Part shown: one piece after another, positions 1 through 6,582 of the stretch
How the letters are laid out: each line of letters begins with the position of its first letter
Numbering within the stretch: position 1 is the first letter of the stretch
Program-made: the position numbers and the translations under genes
Assembly (NCBI GenBank): GCA_015904055.1
Contig: JABMDE010000061.1
Location: forward strand, 1 to 15,388
Reading direction: 5' to 3'
From: Nitrospira sp.
GTDB taxonomy: Bacteria; Nitrospirota; Nitrospiria; Nitrospirales; Nitrospiraceae
DNA: 15,388 bases
The notes under the pieces: model-generated
The model's input: the letters and a program-made list of their open reading frames with translations, nothing else
The model's database searches: none
Told to the model about the DNA's origin: nothing

Positions 1-434
1 TCCATGATCGGCGCCATGTCTGCACACTGACCGTAGAGATGCACCGGAATGATGGCTTTGGATTTTGGTGTAATCGCCTGGCTGATTTTTGATGGATCGA
101 TGTTGAAGGTCTTGGGGTCGATGTCCACGAGCACCGGCTTGGCCCCTAACCGGGCGACCACGCCTGCCGTGGCGAAAAATGAATAGGGCGACGTAATCAC
201 TTCATCGCCGGGGCCGACACCGAGTGCCATGAGCGCGATCAGAAGTGCGTCAGTCCCCGACGTCACGCCGATCCCGTACTTGGTCTGGCAATACGCAGCC
301 ACCCGCTCTTCTAACTTGCCGACTTCCGACCCCAGAATAAACGCCTGGCTCTTGAATACCTGCTCGACGGCATCCAAGATCTCTTTTTGTAATGGTTCGT
401 GGTGAGCTTTCAGATCGAGTAAAGGCACTCCCAT
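1..434 (-). CDS. DegT/DnrJ/EryC1/StrS aminotransferase, N-terminal part (cut by window edge)
   Basis: PLP-dependent sugar aminotransferase of the DegT/DnrJ/EryC1/StrS family; members put an amino group on keto-sugar nucleotides for surface polysaccharides. About 144 residues are visible. The protein begins MGVPLLDLKAHHEPL, typical of the family, followed by the SGTDAL segment that holds the cofactor phosphate, GPGDEVITSPYSFFAT, and PVHLYGQCADM near the edge. The Schiff-base lysine lies beyond the window. The ATG at 434 is preceded by AAGGAG with about five bases between, a convincing ribosome site. It sits 63 bases downstream of an UpxY-like antiterminator, which suggests the start of an exopolysaccharide or O-antigen cluster continuing leftwards. 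It could alternatively be a GnnB-type enzyme partnering the oxidoreductases at 8019-10327; the visible part cannot decide this. Family certain, substrate unknown. Confidence 0.9.
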   Translation of the reverse strand, partial: MGVPLLDLKAHHEPLQKEILDAVEQVFKSQAFILGSEVGKLEERVAAYCQTKYGIGVTSGTDALLIALMALGVGPGDEVITSPYSFFATAGVVARLGAKPVLVDIDPKTFNIDPSKISQAITPKSKAIIPVHLYGQCADMAPIM

Positions 435-497
435 GTGTTCTCCTTCTACCTTCTATAGACGGTTGACCATCTTACGACCATGGATATTGTTGAGTCC

Positions 498-1136
498 TCA
501 CACCGGCGCGACATCATTCACGTCGATTTCCACCGCCGCGGCTTGTTGAATCAACCGGATGCCGAGGACCAGGCGATGACGCTTTTCTTTTCGCAGCAAA
601 ATACCGTGGACGCCCTGCAGCGGTCCACGCACCACCTCGACCGTCATGCCTTCGTGCAAATACGGATGGGGATCGTACGGGAGGACACTGGTCATCAGTC
701 GTTTTAAGGCTTCAATTTCATCGTCGGGAATGGGTTCCGGACGACTTCCGCTGCCCACAATTTCCACCACTCCCGACACTTTCTGAACCGGCAACTTCTC
801 TTGCTGTCCAAGTCGCACGAAGCAATAGCCGGAAAAGAGCGGCGTCTCGATTTCTTTCTTGCGATCTTTCCACTGACTCAACCGTCTCACGGTCGGAAGC
901 AGCGGCTCGATCCCTTGCGTCGCCAGTTGATCGCGAACCAGTTTCTCGTGACGAGACTTTGTGCGAAGTGCGTACCAACGGGGAAATTTGTCTGTCTTGT
1001 CTGTTCGGTCTATCTGGTCCATCTGGTCTGTTTGGTCTATCTGGTTCATATGGTCTGTTTGGTCTATTCGGTCTGTCTGGTCTATTTTGTCTTTCTGGTC
1101 AACTGACCGGACAGACGAGACACACCAGACAGACAT
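498..1136 (-). CDS. UpxY/RfaH-like NusG-family transcription antiterminator with repeat-encoded N-terminus
   Basis: Specialised NusG paralogue of the UpxY/RfaH/LoaP kind; such proteins bind RNA polymerase and help it read through long polysaccharide operons. The NGN domain starts near residue 51 (PRWYALRTKSRHEKLVRDQL) and continues with the family's ETPLFSGYCFVRL; a KOW-like segment (VEVVRGPLQGVHGILL) is near the C-terminus. The first ~50 residues are low complexity, a D-[QRHK]-[TIM] triplet repeat encoded by a 9-bp DNA repeat (see 991-1155). No ribosome site is visible before the ATG at 1136, and an in-frame TGA lies about 45 bases upstream. The true start could therefore be an internal Met such as the one opening MDQIDRTDK, just before the NGN domain. 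It lies between a winged-helix protein and a DegT aminotransferase, which fits a role as the locus-specific antiterminator. The family is clear; the start is not. Confidence 0.85.
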   Translation of the reverse strand: MSVWCVSSVRSVDQKDKIDQTDRIDQTDHMNQIDQTDQMDQIDRTDKTDKFPRWYALRTKSRHEKLVRDQLATQGIEPLLPTVRRLSQWKDRKKEIETPLFSGYCFVRLGQQEKLPVQKVSGVVEIVGSGSRPEPIPDDEIEALKRLMTSVLPYDPHPYLHEGMTVEVVRGPLQGVHGILLRKEKRHRLVLGIRLIQQAAAVEIDVNDVAPV

Positions 1137-1155
1137 CTTCGACCAGATAGACCAG
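991..1155. repeat. Palindromic array of 9-bp units inside the NusG-like gene
   Basis: From 991 the plus strand carries about ten 9-bp units of consensus GGTCTRTYT up to a centre at 1097-1108 (GGTCA, two bases, TGACC). Roughly five units follow in inverse orientation (AGACAGACC type) up to 1155. The two halves can fold into a long imperfect hairpin; over the inner 29 bases of each arm I count about 23 pairs. On the minus strand it is open in the reading frame of the NusG-like gene and encodes D-x-x triplets. A related element is at 6315-6400 in waaA, and both carry the string ACCAGACAGAC followed by ATCTTC. Confidence 0.85.
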
Positions 1156-1178
1156 CGTTTGAAGACAGCTTCGCCCTC

Positions 1179-1805
1179 TCACTCACAGTGAACAAAAAAT
1201 ACTACCTCCTCCAGACTCCTCAGACAAGGTCCGAGCGCCAAGATCTTTGCGTCTGGAATATGATGCTGACCCAGGCTCTCTTTCTGCCGCACCGCCCCGT
1301 CGAGATCCGCCAGCAATACGGCATCGAACTCCCACTCAGTCAAGGTTTGCGGCAGCCAGACAGGATAGGACAAAAACGAGGCCTGTTGTTCATCGTCCAC
1401 AAACCCCACCAACACCATGTTCATTTCACGAAGCGATAAATACGCCATCTCCGCCAGTTCGCCGGTTCCGTAGATCACCACTCGTCTCATACCGCTTTCT
1501 GCCGCGTACGACAACGTCTGCCTGAGCCTGGCGCGCATCTCGCGATAATGTGCCAAGGAATATTGCATATAGAGATAGGTCAGCCGAGATTTCTCGGCAA
1601 ACCCTTGCGGGGTCAATACATATCGAACGCGATGGGAAGGAATCGTGGTGATTTTAATGTAGCCTTTGCGGGCTAAGCGTTTGACGTACAAATTCGTCAG
1701 GCCAAGAGCCACTCCCAACTTCATAGCGAGGGACCGCTGCGTGACGGCACCGTCCCGTTCCAGCTCAGTTAGAAGAAGAAGATCCCGTTGGCCTTGAAGA
1801 TTCAT
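1179..1805 (-). CDS. Winged-helix protein with C-terminal Rossmann-like domain (polysaccharide-locus regulator?)
   Basis: Predicted two-domain regulator of 208 residues. Residues ~3-75 look like a MarR-type winged helix: a recognition-helix region (VTQRSLAMKLGVALGLTNLY), a wing (ITTIPSHRVRYVLTPQG) and a helix with YLYMQYSLAHYREM. From about residue 105 a second domain starts with VVIYGTGELAEMAYLSL, a glycine-rich beta-alpha-beta turn, then MVLVGFVDDE. This resembles the nucleotide-binding domain in front of sugar-nucleotide epimerases such as CapD. It may therefore sense a nucleotide, NAD(H) or a nucleotide sugar and control the polysaccharide genes downstream; that is inference. I chose the ATG at 1805; a TTG at 1868 would add 21 residues without family resemblance. 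No clear ribosome site precedes either. Its end is 42 bases before the antiterminator's ATG, so the two are probably co-transcribed. Confidence 0.8.
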   Translation of the reverse strand: MNLQGQRDLLLLTELERDGAVTQRSLAMKLGVALGLTNLYVKRLARKGYIKITTIPSHRVRYVLTPQGFAEKSRLTYLYMQYSLAHYREMRARLRQTLSYAAESGMRRVVIYGTGELAEMAYLSLREMNMVLVGFVDDEQQASFLSYPVWLPQTLTEWEFDAVLLADLDGAVRQKESLGQHHIPDAKILALGPCLRSLEEVVFFVHCE

Positions 1806-1950
1806 ACAGTTAGATGAGAAAGACGCAAGAACGTTCAGGATATGAACACAAGTGGATGGGGGAGTCAAGAAAAAATACCACTACAAATAGATCGACTGTC
1901 CGTCAAAACCAATACCCCGGATAGTCCGCAGGCACACGTGCCTCCCACAA

Positions 1951-2970
1951 TTATATATGGAGTACCCTCAAGGCTGCCGGAATCCTTGCAGCATGACTGA
2001 CTGTCGCCATCACGTGATCCACGGTCACACGATCGAGGCAATCCCAAAATGGACAGACCTCGCCGATACATTTTTCACACGTGGGGACATCCGGCCGCAA
2101 CAGCACTCCGGTTCCCAACGGCTTCCATCTCACCGGCAAATTATTTCTCCGTGGATCGAATAGACTGACCGTCGCAGTCCCGAGAGCCGCGGCAAGATGC
2201 GCCGGTCCCGTTGCCCCGGACACGACGACCTGGGCGTCTGCGATCGCGGCCATCAATTCACGGACTGAAAGACGCCCCATCAGATTATGAATTCCGGACG
2301 GAAGCGATCGCTGCGACAGCGTGTCGCGCTCGAACTCTGTTCGCTCAGCCTCACTGCCAGTGAGAATCACCCCATACCCTGCCTGCGCAAGTTTGACAGC
2401 AAGATCGCGAAAATGCTCCGTTCTCCATCGCCTGGCGGATCGGCCGCCGGGATGAACCACGACACGACGATTCGGCAGGTTCGCCCAGTACTGCGCGGCG
2501 GCGCTTCGCTCTTCACCGCTGAGAACCAGTGCCGGACGGCTCACTGGACCAGGATTCAGACCAAGCCCTTTCAGCATCTCCACGTTGTACTCAGACTCAT
2601 GTTTCATAAACTCACTACGATGTTCGTATATCCGCCGATTGGCCAGTGGGCTGTACCAGCGAAACCCTGTTGCCACACGCAGCGGGACACGTGCGAGAAA
2701 TGCCGCCCACATGAGCTGTCGAAACGGCTTGAGAAAGATCGCCGCATCCACCCCATCGGAAAATGCGGCTCGCAGGATGCTCGGCGCATCCGTCCAACCT
2801 ATGGTCCGGACATAGTCCACATCGGGATGCTGTTCGAGGATAGGGGCGACAATCGAGCTCGTCAGAAATCCAATCCTCACACCAGGAACCAGATTCCTGA
2901 GTTGCGACGCCACCGGAAGGGAAAGAATCACATCCCCAATACCGTCCGGCCTGACGATCAGGATATTCAT
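1951..2970 (-). CDS. GT9 family heptosyltransferase (WaaF/WaaC-like)
   Basis: Glycosyltransferase family 9 enzyme, expected to transfer heptose from ADP-heptose to the inner core of lipopolysaccharide at the cytoplasmic face of the inner membrane. It begins MNILIVRPDGIGDVILSLP, the classic family start. The C-terminal half carries VVVHPGGRSARRWR, then the donor-binding SGATGPAHLAAALGT, SLFDPRRNNLPVRW, and a cysteine-rich tail (CEKCIGEVCPFWDCL) common in this family. The length, 339 residues, is normal. The ATG at 2970 overlaps the stop of the upstream heptosyltransferase as ATGA, so translation is probably coupled. A longer reading to 3045 only adds sequence from the other gene's frame. Because it has GATGPAH where the neighbour has NDSGPMH, the two probably add different residues. 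The exact acceptor cannot be read from the sequence. Confidence 0.9.
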   Translation of the reverse strand: MNILIVRPDGIGDVILSLPVASQLRNLVPGVRIGFLTSSIVAPILEQHPDVDYVRTIGWTDAPSILRAAFSDGVDAAIFLKPFRQLMWAAFLARVPLRVATGFRWYSPLANRRIYEHRSEFMKHESEYNVEMLKGLGLNPGPVSRPALVLSGEERSAAAQYWANLPNRRVVVHPGGRSARRWRTEHFRDLAVKLAQAGYGVILTGSEAERTEFERDTLSQRSLPSGIHNLMGRLSVRELMAAIADAQVVVSGATGPAHLAAALGTATVSLFDPRRNNLPVRWKPLGTGVLLRPDVPTCEKCIGEVCPFWDCLDRVTVDHVMATVSHAARIPAALRVLHI

Positions 2971-4043
2971 ACAGGTCTCACAGACGCGGCCACCAGACGC
3001 TGCGCGGCGTCGACCACCTGATCCGGTGTCACAAGATGCAGACACTCCATTTCAGGAGTATGTCGGCACACTCGGCTGAAGCACGGACGACAGGAGACCG
3101 ATCCGGTCAACACACGATGACCCGCCCCATATGGGCCGGTCCGAATCGCGCTGGTCGGCCCGAAGATAGCCGCTACGGGAACACCCAGCGCCGCCGCGAT
3201 ATGCATCGGTCCGGAATCATTCGTGATCATCACCGAAGCCTTCGACAGAAGCGCCGGCAGACTGCCGAGCGGAACGGCACCAGTCAGATCGACAAACGGA
3301 CTGTTCGTCAACGTTCTGAGCTGCTCGACATCCTGCCGGTCCCCGGCGCTTCCGATCACGACAACCGGACCAAGACCTTCCTGATGCAATCGATCGAGGA
3401 CTGCGGCAAAGGAACCGGGCAACCAGCGTTTCGTCGGCCAGCGTGCCGACACATTCATCGCAATCCACGGTTGGTCCAGCGACACGTCTTTGCTTTGGAA
3501 TAGGTCTCGAACCATCGCCATATCGGCATCGAGGATTTTGAACCGAAATTGCGGCGATCCCTGCACGCGAACCCCTAGTGCCGCCGCCACAAGGAGATAC
3601 CGATCGACGGCATGCATCTCTGCCGTCGGCACCTCCACCCGTCTTGTGTAGAACCAGGGACTCCCTTCTCTCCCATTGGCAAAGCCAATGCGTAAGGGCG
3701 CGCCGGACAATCTGGCAAGGACTCCACTGCGGAACAGGCCCTGCAAATCGACGGCAAGATCGAACCGCTCGGCCCGCAATGCCCAGGCCTGCTCGAACCA
3801 ACTACCTGCCGTCCCCTCCACCGGCCACACACGGTCCACCCCCTCGGCTCGCTCAACCAGCTCAGCCCACTGGCGCTTGACCACCCATGTGAGATGCGCG
3901 TCCGGCCACTGTGCCTTGATGGCCGACACGACCGGAAACGCGTGCACAATATCACCGAGAGAGCTTGGTTTGATCAGAAGAATGCGGCTGTGTTTCAGCG
4001 CTGAGGAGCGGGACTCAATCGGGAGCACGTCTGCAACTTGCAC
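2967..4043 (-). CDS. GT9 family lipopolysaccharide heptosyltransferase I-like (WaaC-like)
   Basis: Glycosyltransferase family 9 enzyme that most resembles heptosyltransferase I, which puts the first heptose on Kdo-lipid A. The start region ILLIKPSSLGDIVHAFPVV is the WaaC signature; DLQGLFRSGVLARL and the donor-site motif ITNDSGPMHIAAALGVP follow, then AIFGPTSAIRTGPYG and a cysteine cluster (SCRPCFSRVCRH). About 358 residues. I place the start at GTG 4043 because GGGAAGG sits seven bases upstream; a TTG at 4067 would add eight residues and lacks such a site. It ends in an ATGA overlap with the second heptosyltransferase, so the pair is one translational unit. The 87 bases to lpxK contain only a small stem-loop (GAGGAT/ATCCTC, 4087-4104). 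The symbol waaC is likely but not proven. Confidence 0.88.
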   Translation of the reverse strand: MQVADVLPIESRSSALKHSRILLIKPSSLGDIVHAFPVVSAIKAQWPDAHLTWVVKRQWAELVERAEGVDRVWPVEGTAGSWFEQAWALRAERFDLAVDLQGLFRSGVLARLSGAPLRIGFANGREGSPWFYTRRVEVPTAEMHAVDRYLLVAAALGVRVQGSPQFRFKILDADMAMVRDLFQSKDVSLDQPWIAMNVSARWPTKRWLPGSFAAVLDRLHQEGLGPVVVIGSAGDRQDVEQLRTLTNSPFVDLTGAVPLGSLPALLSKASVMITNDSGPMHIAAALGVPVAAIFGPTSAIRTGPYGAGHRVLTGSVSCRPCFSRVCRHTPEMECLHLVTPDQVVDAAQRLVAASVRPV

Positions 4044-4130
4044 CGGCCAACCTTCCCAACGAAACAACCTGTGTCACAGCAAGGCGGAGGATAACGACAT
4101 CCTCACGATGCGTGCAGAATCCACATTGGG

Positions 4131-5012
4131 TTATCGCTTTCCCACAACAGCGGTACCTGCCGACGACGCATACAGGCGATCAAGCAGCGCTTTCCCATTG
4201 TCCTCGTCTGCCGTTTCTCGCCGTTCAGCCAGCGATCGACAGAGACGTTGCCACGCCCGCAGATAGGGCAACGGCGTCAAATGGCGGCGTAGGTTGCTGT
4301 GCCCACGCACAATCCTGGATACCCATTCGTAATTGCCGGGGATCACGGATTCGTCACGGCCTTCTACCGGAGGTTCGACCTCTTCCTTCGAATCGGCCCT
4401 CGTCACCACCACCGCCGTCGCACGCACAAGACCCTGCAAAGGTTCGCGCAACCGTCCGGCAGGCGCCATGGCATCAAGCCCGGTTGCATCCGTCGCGTCC
4501 AGCAACACCAGATCCACATCCCGACGAAGCCCACGATGCTGAAACCCGTCATCCAATATCATGCAATCCACCGGATACTGCGCCAATATCCATTGGCCCA
4601 GCGCCGCGCGATCCGCTCCCACCGCGACAACTGCCTCGGGACAGCGCCGCGCAAGGAGAAACGGCTCATCCCCCGCCTCTGACGGGCCAGCCAGGACTGT
4701 GACGCCATCCGATACGAGACGCTGCGAACCCCCGCTCGCGCGCTTATACCCGCGGCTTAAGACAGCCACCCGCCGTCCCTGAGACTGCAACCATTGTGTC
4801 AGGAGAATAACGACCGGTGTCTTGCCGGTTCCCCCTACTGTGAGATTGCCCACGCTCACCACACGGCAGGCCACTCGCGAAGAACGACACCAGCCGAAGC
4901 GATAACAGGCATTCCGCAGACGAACGATGAGACCGTACAGGAACGCGACCCCGTACAGACTTTTCCGAACCGGCCGTCCTGGATGCAACAATGCCATGCG
5001 GTTAGCTCGCAT
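4131..5012 (-). CDS. lpxK: Tetraacyldisaccharide 4'-kinase LpxK with non-homologous C-terminus (chimeric or truncated)
   Basis: LpxK phosphorylates the 4' position of the lipid A disaccharide at the inner membrane. Residues 1-207 are good LpxK: an N-terminal hydrophobic stretch (YGVAFLYGLIV), the Walker A-like GNLTVGGTGKTP at 55-66, SRGYKRASGG, DDGFQHRGLRRD at ~154-165, and PAGRLREPL through VVVTRAD at ~203-207. The protein then departs from the family. The usual segment ending in a (T/M)TEKDAVK motif is absent in all frames I read, and residues ~208-293 are an arginine-rich sequence (NLRRHLTPLPYLRAWQRL) I do not recognise. The total of 293 residues is shorter than the usual ~320-370. The likely explanation is a deletion joining the lpxK 5' part to the end of another gene, with a junction near 4390; a divergent tail is the alternative. 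The start is ATG 5012 or ATG 4997; neither has a clear ribosome site. Confidence 0.8.
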   Translation of the reverse strand: MRANRMALLHPGRPVRKSLYGVAFLYGLIVRLRNACYRFGWCRSSRVACRVVSVGNLTVGGTGKTPVVILLTQWLQSQGRRVAVLSRGYKRASGGSQRLVSDGVTVLAGPSEAGDEPFLLARRCPEAVVAVGADRAALGQWILAQYPVDCMILDDGFQHRGLRRDVDLVLLDATDATGLDAMAPAGRLREPLQGLVRATAVVVTRADSKEEVEPPVEGRDESVIPGNYEWVSRIVRGHSNLRRHLTPLPYLRAWQRLCRSLAERRETADEDNGKALLDRLYASSAGTAVVGKR

Positions 5013-5027
5013 TATTCATGAGCACTT

Positions 5028-5150
5028 CTACATCAATCGCCACTCGTGAGCATGAAGCGATATTGCTCGAAGGAAAGAACCTATGGCGTATGGCACGGGG
5101 CTGAAAAACACATCCGGGCGAACCAATGCCTTGATCCGATCACGTGCCAT
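5028..5150 (-). CDS. Possible 40-residue ORF or gene remnant between waaA and lpxK
   Basis: The 164-base gap between waaA and lpxK holds one open frame starting ATG GCA CGT at 5150 and ending in TAG at 5028. It encodes a 40-residue peptide with a hydrophobic middle (VFFSPVPYAIGSFLRAISL). I do not recognise it and see no ribosome site. Because neighbouring genes carry deletion-like junctions, it could be the stub of a lost gene, or chance. Low confidence that it is expressed. Confidence 0.2.
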   Translation of the reverse strand: MARDRIKALVRPDVFFSPVPYAIGSFLRAISLHAHEWRLM

Positions 5151-5176
5151 CCGCAATGAACTATACGCGCTTGTCC

Positions 5177-6511
5177 TTAACCGGCGCTGGGGGCCAGACA
5201 GGACTCGATTAACTCCAGGCTTCGCTTCAAGGCGCCTTGATTATCCACAACCACACGTTTGGCCGCCTGTCCCGCTGTATCGCGGGCATGCTGATCGGCC
5301 AACCATTCACTCACACATCGGACCACATCCTTGACACCAGTCACGCGACGGCCTCCTCCCGCCTCATCTAACAAGGCCGCCACTTCGGCACAATGGTCGG
5401 TATAGGGCCCGAATAGCACCGGTGTTCCCCAGACTGCCGGTTCCAGTAAATTATGTCCGCCTACCGGAATCAGTGTCCCACCCACAAAGGCCACGACCGC
5501 CTCTCGATAGGCGCGGGCCAATTCCCCTCTGGTATCCAAGATAATGACTCGCGGGCCAGCCGCCGTGTCGCCGATCCGGCTTTTGCGTTGTGCAGTGAAC
5601 CCGGCTTCGCGGATCATCGCCTCGACCCGATCTACTCGCTCGATATGCCGAGGGACCAGCATCAGCACAGCCGATGGATGCGCCTTCACAATCTGTCCAT
5701 AGGCTGAGACCAGCAGCTCCTCTTCGCCTGAATGCGTACTCCCGGCTAAAATCAACCGCTCCTGATCGGCTAATCCAAAGGTTCGGCGCAGAGACGACTC
5801 ACCGCTCATGTCTGGCAGGGGTTGATCGAACTTGATATTGCCGGTCGTATGCGCACGGGCAGGATTGGCGCCCAGCGCCACGATACGCTGCCGGTCACGG
5901 TCGGATTGCATCAAACACAGACTGATCGACTGGAGGACCGACTGATACAACGCGCGGATGCCTCCGACATCTTGACGGCGAAACGAGCGCGACGATAATC
6001 GCCCATTGACCAGCACGACCGGGACCTGCCGGGCCCGCAGCGTCCAGAGTAAATTGGGCCACAACTCGGTTTCAACGAACAGATAGAGCGCAGGCCGTAG
6101 CCGGTCGATCATACCCGCAACCACCCACGGCAAATCCAGCGGAGCATACCGATGTTCGGCCACACCGGCCAACCGTTGCTCAACCGCTTCGCGGCCTGTT
6201 TCAGTGACGGTCGTCACGATGTACCGGTACTCAGGATGGCGGCCGTGCAAGGCCTTCACCAGCGGCGCAGCAGCCACCGCTTCTCCGAGTGACACGGCAT
6301 GAACCCAGATGACGGGTCGCTCTGGTCTATCTGGCCGGTCAGGTCTGTCTTGTCCGTCCGGTCGACGCGATAGACCGAACAGACCAGACAGACCATCTTC
6401 CAGCCCCAGCCTCTGCGCTAACCCCGGACGACAACGGGGTTTGGCCAACAGCACACACACGATCACAGGAGCAGCAAGGATCAATCCGATGTTATAGAGT
6501 ACTTTCCACAT
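5177..6511 (-). CDS. waaA: 3-deoxy-D-manno-octulosonic acid (Kdo) transferase, with repeat-encoded insertion
   Basis: WaaA/KdtA (glycosyltransferase family 30) moves Kdo from CMP-Kdo to lipid IVA at the inner membrane. The protein has an N-terminal membrane anchor (residues ~4-23), then VSLGEAVAAAPLVKAL with the conserved catalytic glutamate, VETELWPNLLW, VNGRLSSRS, TGNIKFDQP, LAGSTHSGEEE, and the C-terminal donor-site motif GGTLIPVGGHNLLEP. The length, 444 residues, is slightly above the usual ~420-430. The excess is an unusual stretch at ~37-67 (GLSGLFGLS followed by DRPDRPDRPERP) between the anchor and the first catalytic motif, encoded by the palindromic repeat at 6315-6400. All catalytic motifs are intact, so the enzyme is probably functional. 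The ATG at 6511 fits the anchor; no clear ribosome site precedes it. It lies downstream of the DUF374 acyltransferase and upstream of lpxK. Confidence 0.95.
   Translation of the reverse strand: MWKVLYNIGLILAAPVIVCVLLAKPRCRPGLAQRLGLEDGLSGLFGLSRRPDGQDRPDRPDRPERPVIWVHAVSLGEAVAAAPLVKALHGRHPEYRYIVTTVTETGREAVEQRLAGVAEHRYAPLDLPWVVAGMIDRLRPALYLFVETELWPNLLWTLRARQVPVVLVNGRLSSRSFRRQDVGGIRALYQSVLQSISLCLMQSDRDRQRIVALGANPARAHTTGNIKFDQPLPDMSGESSLRRTFGLADQERLILAGSTHSGEEELLVSAYGQIVKAHPSAVLMLVPRHIERVDRVEAMIREAGFTAQRKSRIGDTAAGPRVIILDTRGELARAYREAVVAFVGGTLIPVGGHNLLEPAVWGTPVLFGPYTDHCAEVAALLDEAGGGRRVTGVKDVVRCVSEWLADQHARDTAGQAAKRVVVDNQGALKRSLELIESCLAPSAG
6315..6400. repeat. Palindromic array of 9-bp units inside waaA
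   Basis: The plus strand has about five 9-bp units related to GGTCTGTCT (6315-6359), a centre with GGTCGAC (6360-6366), then three inverse units (CGATAGACC, GAACAGACC, AGACAGACC; 6368-6394) and ATCTTC. The arms can form a hairpin. It is the same element family as 991-1155 but is read in another frame: here the minus strand gives D-R-P triplets and G-L-S/F triplets instead of D-Q-T. Confidence 0.85.
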
Positions 6512-6541
6512 GATGACGAAGTTACACGTACACGGTACCAG

Positions 6542-6582
6542 GTGAAACGTCCCACTTCATTCCTGAACCCCTCACGTTTCAC
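6542..6582. repeat. Short intergenic inverted repeat (GTGAAACGT / ACGTTTCAC)
   Basis: A perfect 9-bp inverted repeat, 6542-6550 and 6574-6582, lies between the acyltransferase gene and waaA. The flanks repeat the same theme (CACGTTTCACGCGTCACG). It resembles the GTGAAGCGT hairpins at 7863 and 9192 and may belong to one intergenic repeat family. The stop codon of the frame-restored acyltransferase (6572-6574) falls inside it. There is no T-run that would argue for a terminator. Confidence 0.5.

Noticed and set aside
991..1155. CRISPR array
   Set aside because: The units are contiguous 9-mers with no spacers, and they invert at a central palindrome.
801..1191. Plus-strand reading frames across the 9-bp repeat
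   Set aside because: They are antisense by-products of the repeat, which is open in several frames; no ribosome site and no known domain, while the minus strand encodes a clear NGN domain.
1872..1906. Possible promoter before the winged-helix gene (TTGACG at 1906-1901 and TGGTATTTT at 1880-1872, minus strand)
   Set aside because: The hexamers are 23 bases apart, too far for a standard sigma-70 promoter, and the -10 is weak.
1935..1955. Small stem AGGCAC/GTGCCT after the second heptosyltransferase as a terminator
   Set aside because: Only six base pairs with a two-base loop and no T-run on the minus strand.
3676..4702. Long plus-strand frames opposite waaC and lpxK
   Set aside because: Composition and lack of recognisable motifs mark them as shadows of the minus-strand genes, though the unexplained lpxK tail made them worth checking.
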